NCBI RefSeq assembly: GCF_002954585.1
Contig: NZ_MSCI01000002.1
Coordinates: forward strand, 349,893 to 413,892
From: Vibrio chagasii
GTDB taxonomy: Bacteria; Pseudomonadota; Gammaproteobacteria; Enterobacterales; Vibrionaceae
Reading direction: 5' to 3'
DNA length: 64,000 nucleotides
Part shown: one piece after another, positions 47,901 through 55,817 of the stretch
How positions within the stretch are numbered: position 1 is the stretch's first letter
How the letters are laid out: every line of letters begins with the position of its first letter
Made by a program: the position numbers and the translations under genes
Notes under the pieces: generated by a model
Databases searched by the model: none
What the model was told of the DNA's origin: nothing
What the model saw: only the letters and a program-made list of their open reading frames with translations

Positions 47901-48179
47901 TTTCTGAGTGTCTAAGTCTAGCAACATAACTTTGAATGAGAGATACATTCAACTAAGCGAATACTTATTATACGCGGAGGTGCGTAATGTTTTTATGACT
48001 GATGGGAATGCAAAATCCTCCCTTTATCATTTTTAGCTATTACTAGCATTTACTTTACACTTGTTGTTATAACGTCGTTAGTTAAATGTGAACGCATGTT
48101 CTGGATTACTAAACATACTAACACTAATGATAATAGTAGACTGAAAACCCCTAAATGCAGTTAAGTGTGTAAGAACATA

Positions 48180-49154
48180 ATGATAAGAAAAGTAACAAGA
48201 AAAGCCGTAACGGCACCAACGCCGATGGCTGGCTTAGCTCTTGGTATTGCAAGTCTAGGCTGGTGTTGGGAGAACATCGCTGAACTCAATGGGTATGGGC
48301 AGTGGTTAAGTGCAGCTGTTGCGGGTGTTTTATTGGTGATTTTGGCAATTAAGTTTCTTTTTCATAATCATGTATTGAGAAAAGAGCTTGCGCACCCTGT
48401 CGCAGGTAGTGTTGTTCCGACTTTTGCCATGGGAACTATGGTCGTTTCAAATTCTGTCGGTCAATTTTATAGTACATTCGGAGATGTGCTTTGGTTAATT
48501 GCGGTAGCGTTACATGTTTTGTTTTTGATAAGTTTTGTTTGTCATAGAGTAAGAGATTTTGAACTCCATCAATTGGTTCCCGGGTGGTTTGTTCCACCGG
48601 TTGGAATCATCGCAGCAGGACTCTCTTTTTCTGGTAACCCTATACTCGAGCCAGTTGCATATGGAGCTCTTGTTTTTGGTATGGTATCTCAAGCTGTGAT
48701 GTTACCAATAATGATTTACCGTTTTATGTTTACACATGAAATCCCAGATACAGCAAAGCCTACAATTGCGATTATGGCTGCTCCAGCAAGTGTATCGTTA
48801 GCTGGCTACCTGACGGTGGTATCCTCACCCTCACCAGTCATTATTGCTTTACTATTTGGAATTGCAGTATTGATGACTGTCATTATTTATCTCGCGTTGT
48901 TTAAATTATTGAGGTTACCCTTTAGTCCCGGTTATGCTGCATTTACCTTTCCTACGGTCATCAGTGCTACAGCGCTCTTTAAAACAGCCGATTGGATGGC
49001 AAAAAATGGGTTAGAGGCTAATTATGTTCAACAAGTTAACGGTATGGCAAGTATAGAGCTGCTTGTCGCGACCCTAGTTGTTGGTTATGTGACTTTTAAG
49101 TACGTCAACCACCTTATAATTCAACCATTTAGGGTTAAGTTGGACTGTCTTTAG
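48180..49154 (+). CDS. TDT/SLAC1-family transporter, copy 1
   Basis: 324-residue membrane protein with about ten helices in the tellurite-resistance/dicarboxylate (TDT, TehA/SLAC1) fold. Signature APTPMAGLALGIASLGWCWEN near the N-terminus, GSVVPTFAMGTMVVS, PPVGIIAAGLSFSGNP and PGYAAFTFPTVISATALFK. It is close in sequence to the gene at 50269 and in the same direction, with a LysR gene between them. The substrate could be an anion such as nitrate, chloride or a C4 acid; not readable. Start at ATG 48180; a GTG at 48165 is in frame. Confidence 0.87.
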   Translation: MIRKVTRKAVTAPTPMAGLALGIASLGWCWENIAELNGYGQWLSAAVAGVLLVILAIKFLFHNHVLRKELAHPVAGSVVPTFAMGTMVVSNSVGQFYSTFGDVLWLIAVALHVLFLISFVCHRVRDFELHQLVPGWFVPPVGIIAAGLSFSGNPILEPVAYGALVFGMVSQAVMLPIMIYRFMFTHEIPDTAKPTIAIMAAPASVSLAGYLTVVSSPSPVIIALLFGIAVLMTVIIYLALFKLLRLPFSPGYAAFTFPTVISATALFKTADWMAKNGLEANYVQQVNGMASIELLVATLVVGYVTFKYVNHLIIQPFRVKLDCL

Positions 49155-49267
49155 ACGACTTTCGCAGCGAGATTATTTTTCTAACCCTTCTTGTAAAATC
49201 AAATACGGTTAATTTGTCATTTTTAGAAATCGTTAAAGATGCTTCTGATTTTAGTATCTAAGATTCA

Positions 49268-50158
49268 TTAGTCTTTCCAACTTTGGCAGAATTCAATAAA
49301 GGTTCGAAGGAGTGGACTTTGATATTTTTCCTTGTGGATTAAAACCCAAAAACGACGTTTCATATCTAGTGGTATGTTTAGCATTTTTACGCGACCATCT
49401 TGAATTGCAGGCTGTGTGGACAGGCGTGATAAGCAAGCTAATCCAAGCCCCGCTGATACCGAGTTGATAAGAGCTTCAGTGGTATTAAGTTGAAAAGCCT
49501 CTTGCCAGTTCTCTAAGCGTGGGGCGATGGTCCGCATAAAGAATTCTCGGGAGCCAGAGCCTCCTTCTCTCAGAATCCATTCTGTGTTTTCGAGCTCACT
49601 TAAACTAGTCAGCCCACCGTGAAAGTGAGGATAATCCGGTGGGCAGATCACACACATTTCATCTTCAATGAATTGTGTGGAGTCTAGTTCTGGGTGCATG
49701 GTTTTACCCTCAATGAGAGCAATATCGAGTTCGTATGCGATCAACATGTCACAAATCTGCGCGGAATTTGAGATGAACAAGCTTTGTGAGCGATGATTCG
49801 TTTTAGAACGGAAGTCGCTTAGTAGGTAAGGAGCGACTTGGTTACCAATTGTATCGCTAGCACCAATACGTAATTGCCCCGATAGAGTTTGCTCGTCGTC
49901 GAATACATTTTGAATATCTTGAGCTCGGCTGAGTAGTTCATCCGCCAAGGGCAGAAGCCTCTGCCCTTCTTGATTGAGAATTAAGCGGTTGTTTACTCGA
50001 TCAAATAAATGATGGCCAATTTGTTTCTCTAGTTCGGATAGCGCCACACTTACTGCAGCTTTAGATAGGAACAGACTAGCTGATGCTTCAGTTAGTGTTT
50101 TGTGCTGAGTGATCGTAGTAAATACTTTCAGTTGTTTAAGAGAGATATGACTAGGCAT
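49268..50158 (-). CDS. LysR-type transcriptional regulator
   Basis: 296 residues. N-terminal winged helix-turn-helix (ISLKQLKVFTTITQHKTLTEASASLFLSKAAVSVALSELEKQIGHHLFDR) and a C-terminal effector-binding domain (GQLRIGASDTIGNQVAPYLL...). Divergent from the second TDT transporter with 110 bases between starts and a 21-base palindrome there (50176-50196), so it very probably controls that transporter and itself. It resembles CysB/CbbR-type family members in layout; the inducer is unknown. Confidence 0.92.
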   Translation of the reverse strand: MPSHISLKQLKVFTTITQHKTLTEASASLFLSKAAVSVALSELEKQIGHHLFDRVNNRLILNQEGQRLLPLADELLSRAQDIQNVFDDEQTLSGQLRIGASDTIGNQVAPYLLSDFRSKTNHRSQSLFISNSAQICDMLIAYELDIALIEGKTMHPELDSTQFIEDEMCVICPPDYPHFHGGLTSLSELENTEWILREGGSGSREFFMRTIAPRLENWQEAFQLNTTEALINSVSAGLGLACLSRLSTQPAIQDGRVKMLNIPLDMKRRFWVLIHKEKYQSPLLRTFIEFCQSWKD

Positions 50159-50175
50159 GATATTCCGTTAATTAA

Positions 50176-50196
50176 ATTTGAACGTTGGTTTCAAAT
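50176..50196. promoter_or_regulatory. Candidate LysR operator
   Basis: ATTTGAA-cgttggt-TTCAAAT, perfect seven-base arms with a T-N11-A core, in the 110-base gap between the LysR gene and the second TDT transporter gene. Confidence 0.68.
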
Positions 50197-50268
50197 AATT
50201 AGATATATTAGAACGAAGTGCAAGAGTAACATACCCTTAAAGACAGTTAGCCGAGATTTGAGGTCGTG

Positions 50269-51264
50269 ATGATAAAAAGCGCAAAAGAAAAAATAACAGG
50301 AGCTCCAACACCCATGGCAGGGTTAGCACTAGCAATCGCAAGTTTAGGCTGGTGTTGGGATGGCGTTTTAGTCGCACAAGGTATTTTGCACACCCCAGGT
50401 TTAGTGCAATGGACCAGTGCGGGTATCGCGGCGGTATTACTTCTTGTTTTAGCTGTGAAGTTTCTGATTCATGGTCATCTATTGCGTGAAGATATTGCTC
50501 ACCCTGTAGTGGGTAGTGTGGTTCCAACATTTGCGATGGGCTGCATGGTGGTATCAGCATCTTTAGCGCCGATTTCTCAATTCCTTCAAGAAGCGATGTG
50601 GCTAGCGGCGGTTGCTTTACATGTTGTGTTCTTAGTGAGCTTTTTGTACCACAGAGCAAAACAGTTTGAGATTCACCATATGGTGCCAAGCTGGTTCGTA
50701 CCGCCAATCGGTATCATTGTGGCAGATGTATCTTTCTCGGGTAATCCAGTTTTAGAGCCTGTAGCGAACGCGACTTTGGTATTCGGCTTATTGGTTTACG
50801 CTGTGATGCTACCACTGATGGTTTACCGTTTGATCTTCTCTCACGAAGTGCCAGATGCCGCAAAACCAACCATTGCGATTATGGCTGCACCAGCAAGCCT
50901 ATCTTTGGCGGGATACCTAACAGTGACAGCAAGCCCTTCTCCAGTGATTATTGGTTTGCTATTTGGTATTGCGGTATTGATGACGTTCATTATCTACATG
51001 GCGTTTTTCAAACTACTTCGTCTGCCATTCAGCCCTGGCTATGCAGCGTTTACTTTCCCAATCGTGATTGGTGCAACAGCCTTGTTTAAATTGGCTGCGT
51101 GGATGCAAGCACAAGGCATCGAGGCGCATTACATTAACCAAGTATTTAACCTAGCTTATCTAGAGCTGATTGTTGCAACCTTAGTGGTAGGTTATGTCGC
51201 TGTTCGTTACTACATGAACTACAAACCTCACCGTGTTTTAAGTGCGGTAGCGGGCAGATTGTAA
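50269..51264 (+). CDS. TDT/SLAC1-family transporter, copy 2
   Basis: 331-residue paralogue of the protein at 48180. Shared blocks include APTPMAGLALAIASLGWCWD, AHPVVGSVVPTFAMG, PPIGIIVADVSFSGNP, EVPDAAKPTIAIMAAPASLSLAGYLTV and FKLLRLPFSPGYAAFTFP. ATG 50269 follows GAGG. It lies across the shared regulatory gap from the LysR gene. Codon use is more standard than copy 1, so copy 1 may be the derived duplicate. Substrate unknown. Confidence 0.88.
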   Translation: MIKSAKEKITGAPTPMAGLALAIASLGWCWDGVLVAQGILHTPGLVQWTSAGIAAVLLLVLAVKFLIHGHLLREDIAHPVVGSVVPTFAMGCMVVSASLAPISQFLQEAMWLAAVALHVVFLVSFLYHRAKQFEIHHMVPSWFVPPIGIIVADVSFSGNPVLEPVANATLVFGLLVYAVMLPLMVYRLIFSHEVPDAAKPTIAIMAAPASLSLAGYLTVTASPSPVIIGLLFGIAVLMTFIIYMAFFKLLRLPFSPGYAAFTFPIVIGATALFKLAAWMQAQGIEAHYINQVFNLAYLELIVATLVVGYVAVRYYMNYKPHRVLSAVAGRL

Positions 51265-51535
51265 AGGACAATAGTTCAAAAGATAAACGGACCTTAAGCT
51301 TTCGGTATTTCATAAGCTTATATTCCTAATCCAAACTCAGCACTTATGCTAATCTGGCAGTATATTGTGGCAAGATTAGCGTGAGTGTACTTTTCCTCAA
51401 CGTAGTTTACAGAACCCTTTCGCCATATCTGCATAGCTTCAATAGGACATTTCTAAGTGCTATTTTGAAGCATTTCAATTGAACTTATAACTGTGCTAAT
51501 ATCCAGTGTTTTTATTTTCTATTGGAGCAGTTACT
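51265..51535. other. Gap at the left edge of the defence locus
   Basis: Contains an inverted repeat TAAGCTT...AAGCTTA near 51295-51319 (possible terminator) and the promoter of the methyltransferase pair. No repeat or att-like duplication is visible by eye. Confidence 0.5.
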
Positions 51536-52594
51536 TTGTCAAAACAACGATTACTAGTTGACCTATTCTCCGGATGTGGGGGGTTATCACACGGCTTTGA
51601 GCAAGCCGGTTTTGAGTGTGTTGTCGGTGTGGATATTGATGCTCCAGCTTTGAAAACTTTTGCTCACAATCACCCTCATGCAACCCCAATGCGATTAGAT
51701 CTTTCTGAACCACAGAGCATTGATGCAATTGTTGAAGAACTTAATGGTCGTCAAGTTGAAGTTATTGTAGCTGGACCACCTTGTCAGGGCTTCTCTCTAA
51801 CGGGCACCCGAAACGAAAATGACAAACGAAACAAGCTTTTTTATTCTGTTTTTCAGTTAGCCGAACGTATCAACCCAAAATACATCGTGATAGAAAATGT
51901 ACCAGGTATTGCTAACCTATACGAAGGTCGTGCTCATACAGCAATTCTGGCTGAATTTGCCCGTTTAGGTTATTCAAACTCTGAAAAATTGATGTATGCA
52001 CCAGATTACGGAATTCCTCAAATTCGTAAGCGCATGTTTTTTGTAGGCGTCAGAAATGGTGAGAGATTTGCTTTCCCTGAAGCAACGCATAAACCAGATA
52101 ATTATGTTACGTGTGAACAAGCAATAAGTGACTTGCCGACTTTAGAGCATGAGCTCGGTAAAGAAGACTCTGACTACATTATGACTCCCCAAAGCGAGTA
52201 TCAATCACTGATGCGTAAAAATGCTACTAGACTGTTTAATCATGTCGGTACTCGTCATACGGAACTTGTTGTTTCTGTCATTCGTCAAGTACCAGAAGGT
52301 GGTAATCACAAAGACTTACCACCAGGCGTAGGTGATTCTCGTAAATTCAATGAAGCTTGGACTCGCTACCACAGCCAAAAGCCGTCAAAGACAATCGATA
52401 CTGGCCATCGCAACCATTTTCACTACAAGTGGGACCGTGTACCAAGTGCGCGTGAAAATGCTCGCCTTCAATCTTTTCCTGATGACTTTCAATTTGTTGG
52501 ACCAAAAACACAGCAGTACAAGCAAATTGGTAATGCGGTCCCGCCGTTACTAGGCCTTGCGATCGGTAATCAAATTCTTAAATTGGAAAAATAA
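51536..52594 (+). CDS. DNA cytosine-5 methyltransferase, first of a pair
   Basis: 352 residues. All m5C motifs are in order: I DLFSGCGGLSHGF (9-21), IV GPPCQGFS (80-87, nucleophile Cys83), VI ENVPG (120-124), VIII QIRKRMFFVG, then a target-recognition region of about 100 residues, IX ARLQSFPDDFQFVG and X QIGNAVPPLLGLAIGNQI. The TTG at 51536 follows TTGGAG and puts MSKQRLLVDLF in frame; the frame is open to a GTG at 51506 with no such support. The second methyltransferase starts two bases after the stop. Product should protect host DNA from the nucleases encoded to the right. Confidence 0.93.
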   Translation: MSKQRLLVDLFSGCGGLSHGFEQAGFECVVGVDIDAPALKTFAHNHPHATPMRLDLSEPQSIDAIVEELNGRQVEVIVAGPPCQGFSLTGTRNENDKRNKLFYSVFQLAERINPKYIVIENVPGIANLYEGRAHTAILAEFARLGYSNSEKLMYAPDYGIPQIRKRMFFVGVRNGERFAFPEATHKPDNYVTCEQAISDLPTLEHELGKEDSDYIMTPQSEYQSLMRKNATRLFNHVGTRHTELVVSVIRQVPEGGNHKDLPPGVGDSRKFNEAWTRYHSQKPSKTIDTGHRNHFHYKWDRVPSARENARLQSFPDDFQFVGPKTQQYKQIGNAVPPLLGLAIGNQILKLEK

Positions 52595-52596
52595 TA

Positions 52597-53808
52597 ATGC
52601 TAAATACTATCGACTTGTTTGCAGGTTGTGGTGGCTTAACTGATGGCTTTAAACAATCTGGAGAGTTTAAACTATTAGCAGGAGTTGAGTGGGATAAACA
52701 TGCTGTCCATACTTTACGTCAACGCTTAGCTACACGTTGGAATTATAGTGAAGCGAACTCTTCAATGCTCCATTTCGACATCCAAAGAACAGATGAATTG
52801 ATCTTCGGATATGACAACGATCAGGAATATGGCAGTTCAGTAGGATTAAATAAGCTAGTCGGTAGTAACAACGTTGATGCTGTTATTGGTGGTCCACCAT
52901 GCCAAGCATATTCAATAGCGGGCCGTATTCGCGATGAAAATGGTATGCATGACGACTACAGAAACTTTCTATTTGAGTCATACATGAAAGTAGTCTCTCA
53001 CTTTCAGCCAAAAGCGTGCATTTTTGAAAATGTTCAAGGGATGTTAAGTGCAGCCCCTGGTGGTGTGTCAATCGTTGAACGAGTCACAAAGGCTTTCAAT
53101 GATGCTGGGTACTATATTTCAACGAACTTGAAGCGTGATGCTCTATTTGATACATCTGAATTTGGAGTCCCTCAAAAAAGATTGCGTGTGATTATTGTAG
53201 CTCTAAGAAAGGATGCCTTTTCTGATTGTGAGAACAAAGTTAAACAATTCTATAAAAAGCTAAATTCATATAAAGTTGATCGTAAGGTGACAGTTGATGA
53301 TGCTATAGGTGATTTACCTAAGATACTTCCAGTAGAAAATGCAGTAGCGAGAACATCACATAAAACAGAAGACTCAAAACAAGATTTATTAAATCATGAG
53401 CCTCGTTTTCATAATGCACGTGATATAGAGATATTTAATCTATTAGCAGAAGATATTCAAAGTGGATGTAATAAATATGTTCACAGTGATGCACTAAAAA
53501 AACTGTATACAGAGAAAACAGGTAAATCCTCTTCTGTACACAAGTACCATGTGTTACGACCTAATTTACCAAGTAATACGATACCTGCACACCTATATAA
53601 AGATGGTTTAAGGCATATTCACCCAGACCCAGAGCAGGCTCGAAGTATTACAGTACGAGAAGCTGCGAGACTACAAACTTTTGCAGATGATTTTGAGTTT
53701 TGTGCAGCTCAAGGTGCGAATTATAAAATGATTGGTAATGCGGTACCACCACATTTCTCTTTGTATATTGCTAATTCTTTGGCTAAAGTTATTAATGAAG
53801 AAAAGTGA
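52597..53808 (+). CDS. DNA cytosine-5 methyltransferase, second of a pair
   Basis: 403 residues with motif I DLFAGCGGLTDGF (6-18), IV GGPPCQAYS (98-106, Cys102), VI ENVQG (144-148), VIII VPQKRLRVIIV, IX REAARLQTFADDFEF and X MIGNAVPPHFSLYIANSLAK. It differs clearly from its neighbour, especially in the insert before motif IV and in the target-recognition region (about 220-345). Start two bases after the first gene, so the pair is one operon. Two different m5C enzymes in one system usually mean an asymmetric target with one enzyme for each strand. Confidence 0.93.
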   Translation: MLNTIDLFAGCGGLTDGFKQSGEFKLLAGVEWDKHAVHTLRQRLATRWNYSEANSSMLHFDIQRTDELIFGYDNDQEYGSSVGLNKLVGSNNVDAVIGGPPCQAYSIAGRIRDENGMHDDYRNFLFESYMKVVSHFQPKACIFENVQGMLSAAPGGVSIVERVTKAFNDAGYYISTNLKRDALFDTSEFGVPQKRLRVIIVALRKDAFSDCENKVKQFYKKLNSYKVDRKVTVDDAIGDLPKILPVENAVARTSHKTEDSKQDLLNHEPRFHNARDIEIFNLLAEDIQSGCNKYVHSDALKKLYTEKTGKSSSVHKYHVLRPNLPSNTIPAHLYKDGLRHIHPDPEQARSITVREAARLQTFADDFEFCAAQGANYKMIGNAVPPHFSLYIANSLAKVINEEK

Positions 53809-53818
53809 ATTGAAAAAT

Positions 53819-53849
53819 CCATATAAGATTGAAATTCAATCTTATATGG
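53819..53849. terminator. Perfect 31-base palindrome between converging operons
   Basis: CCATATAAGATTGAA and its exact reverse complement, separated by a single A. It lies ten bases after the methyltransferase stop and 20 before the HNH stop. It can act as a two-way terminator although U-runs are missing; a protein-binding palindrome is the alternative. Confidence 0.7.
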
Positions 53850-53869
53850 AGGGTATGAGCTAATGGATA

Positions 53870-54850
53870 CTAAAATAATTTATGTTCACTTCTATGGTGT
53901 CTATTATATTCATGAAATGGTGAGCAGATTGGGTCTTTGGGCTTTATTTTCAACCCTTTATATTGATAGAGAACTGATGTTTTAGGAACTGTAGAACTAA
54001 TAATAATCTCATTATCATCATTCAACCCAAAGAACCCCTGATCAAAACATTTATGCAAGTCACTAGACATTAATATGCCATTCGACGGTAATAAAGGGCC
54101 CTTATGAGATGCTGATTTTATATGGGCAGCCTCTAAACCAACATGTTGGCCTTCGATTAATGAAGTTCCTCTAATTGCACACTTATTGTCATATATTTCA
54201 CGAATAAAGCGAGCAAATTCGGTTTGATTTTTTATTAGAGAACTAAATATTCCCGCGGGATCATCTGGATGGTGTTTTTGTTGTGTTCGAGCTTTATTGC
54301 CCTTAGTTATGTGTTCCGTTGTACTTTTGACTATTTCAGCAATATTTTCAATTTCGGTATCAGTCTTTTTTACATTGGATAAGTCGGAAAACCTTTTAGT
54401 AAGTCTTAATTTTTCAGTATCAACTTTACCATTTTTTAAGCATTCTTTAGCTATAGACTCGAAATCTAAGTAATCAATATCAGTTTTTTGAATAGATTCA
54501 ATGTAATATTCATCGTCGCTAAGTTTAATTATTACGACTATAACATGCCTATCTAAAGAGAGTAAATTATCAATGCTTTTATTTCTATAAATTCGAACTT
54601 CATCATGATCTCTTTTGAGTCCCAAGTGAAGGAAATATTTTGCGTTGTTGTAGACGATGTTTAACGCAATTGAGTGGTGATCTTTTGTATAGAACTTTAA
54701 TATCTTAGTATCATTAAACTTAGTCTTTGATAATGGTGGAAATAAATGCCAAGAATTTTTGAAAATTCTAATATATTCCCCTCTCTCTCCTGGAGTGTCT
54801 TTAGTGTATCCTGATTCTTCACTTTTTAATACTTTTATGAATGCATCCAT
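53870..54850 (-). CDS. HNH restriction-type endonuclease
   Basis: 326 residues. The C-terminal domain (about 200-326) is an HNH_2-type nuclease: Cys224, His243 in GLEAAHIKSAS, Asn257 in LPSNGILMSSDLHKCFD, His266 and Asp270. The N-terminal 125 residues (HLFPPLSKTKFND...LLSLDRHVIVVIIKL) look like a DNA-binding pseudobarrel of the B3/EcoRII-N kind, but this is a weak pattern match. It is the last gene of the minus-strand operon, 22 bases after the DUF4420 gene. It is the most likely cutting subunit. Confidence 0.87.
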   Translation of the reverse strand: MDAFIKVLKSEESGYTKDTPGERGEYIRIFKNSWHLFPPLSKTKFNDTKILKFYTKDHHSIALNIVYNNAKYFLHLGLKRDHDEVRIYRNKSIDNLLSLDRHVIVVIIKLSDDEYYIESIQKTDIDYLDFESIAKECLKNGKVDTEKLRLTKRFSDLSNVKKTDTEIENIAEIVKSTTEHITKGNKARTQQKHHPDDPAGIFSSLIKNQTEFARFIREIYDNKCAIRGTSLIEGQHVGLEAAHIKSASHKGPLLPSNGILMSSDLHKCFDQGFFGLNDDNEIIISSTVPKTSVLYQYKGLKIKPKDPICSPFHEYNRHHRSEHKLF

Positions 54851-54872
54851 AAAGTAGCCTTTTTACTATTAA

Positions 54873-55817
54873 TTAAAATTCAACTTCAAATTTATTAATA
54901 CTATCTTTTAAAATAGAATATTTAACATCAACAATTCCTTTTGGAATGTTAGATTCTGTTAAAGTCGGAAAAGATTCGATTATATGATATTTAGAGTACC
55001 CATCTATATTGTAGGTGTATGATTTTGTTAATAAAGTAAAAACCTCGTTGCATCCGACTTTTTCAAGTTTTTTATAAAACTCTGACTTTGCCTGAAAATT
55101 ATCACCTAAGATAGTAATCAACTCTTTTATCAAGCTAGAGAGGCTATAACCACCTTCATTTTCAATCAATTCATACAAAACAAGATATAGTTCACTTTTA
55201 CCTAACCTCAATTGGTCTGAGCTTGATATCGAAAATTTTGTCGGATTCTTTGTTGTGGTCGTCTTTATTTCCAATCGTTTATTACCCACGAAAAAATCAC
55301 TTCTAGAGCCTAAAGGCCCCGTCCAACAGTCAATCGCATTGGAAACACCTGAGCGTACAAGGTATATTAGATAAGATAATTCACCAAAAAGCCCTTTCAC
55401 TAATTCCGGGTTTGGTTGGACTTGTTTAACTTCTTGGAAGAAATCACGCCATTCCAAAATGGTACTCTTAAAATTATCAAAAAATAAATTTGAATTCCCA
55501 ATGTCATTCTTAGGGATCAGCTCAGATACGAATACTTTAAAAATATTTGTGATATATTCTTTATCTTCCTCGATGTAGAGAGATTCTGCATGATATCTAT
55601 AGGTAAACCCTTTTGAATCTACCTTAAACTTCATTTTTGCTTCTACATTAGATATCGATACACGAAGACCTCTTTTTGACGTTGATGGAGAATAATAGAG
55701 AAAGAATGTTATGTTTTTACAAGCAAGAACAATACGCTCAAGCGTATTGTTCTTGTTAGTTAGCATATCCCTATCAGCTTCTAACTCACTAAAAATTTTA
55801 CTAACGGTATTTAACAT
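54873..55817 (-). CDS. DUF4420 PD-(D/E)XK nuclease-fold protein
   Basis: 314 residues. Restriction-like residues Glu146 (KGLFGELSYL), Asp174 (GSRSDFFVGNK) and Glu183-Ile-Lys185 (LEIKT) fit PD-(D/E)XK order. The start codon overlaps the Z1 stop (TAATG), showing translational coupling with the motor. DUF4420 proteins are repeatedly found with Z1 and MORC/MutL genes. It may nick DNA, or be a regulatory nuclease fold. Strongly A+T-rich codon use. Confidence 0.85.
   Translation of the reverse strand: MLNTVSKIFSELEADRDMLTNKNNTLERIVLACKNITFFLYYSPSTSKRGLRVSISNVEAKMKFKVDSKGFTYRYHAESLYIEEDKEYITNIFKVFVSELIPKNDIGNSNLFFDNFKSTILEWRDFFQEVKQVQPNPELVKGLFGELSYLIYLVRSGVSNAIDCWTGPLGSRSDFFVGNKRLEIKTTTTKNPTKFSISSSDQLRLGKSELYLVLYELIENEGGYSLSSLIKELITILGDNFQAKSEFYKKLEKVGCNEVFTLLTKSYTYNIDGYSKYHIIESFPTLTESNIPKGIVDVKYSILKDSINKFEVEF

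Noticed and set aside
48060..48110. A copy of the LysR palindrome ahead of the first TDT transporter
   Set aside because: Only a different palindrome, GAAC-gcat-GTTC, is present; it does not match ATTTGAA-N7-TTCAAAT.
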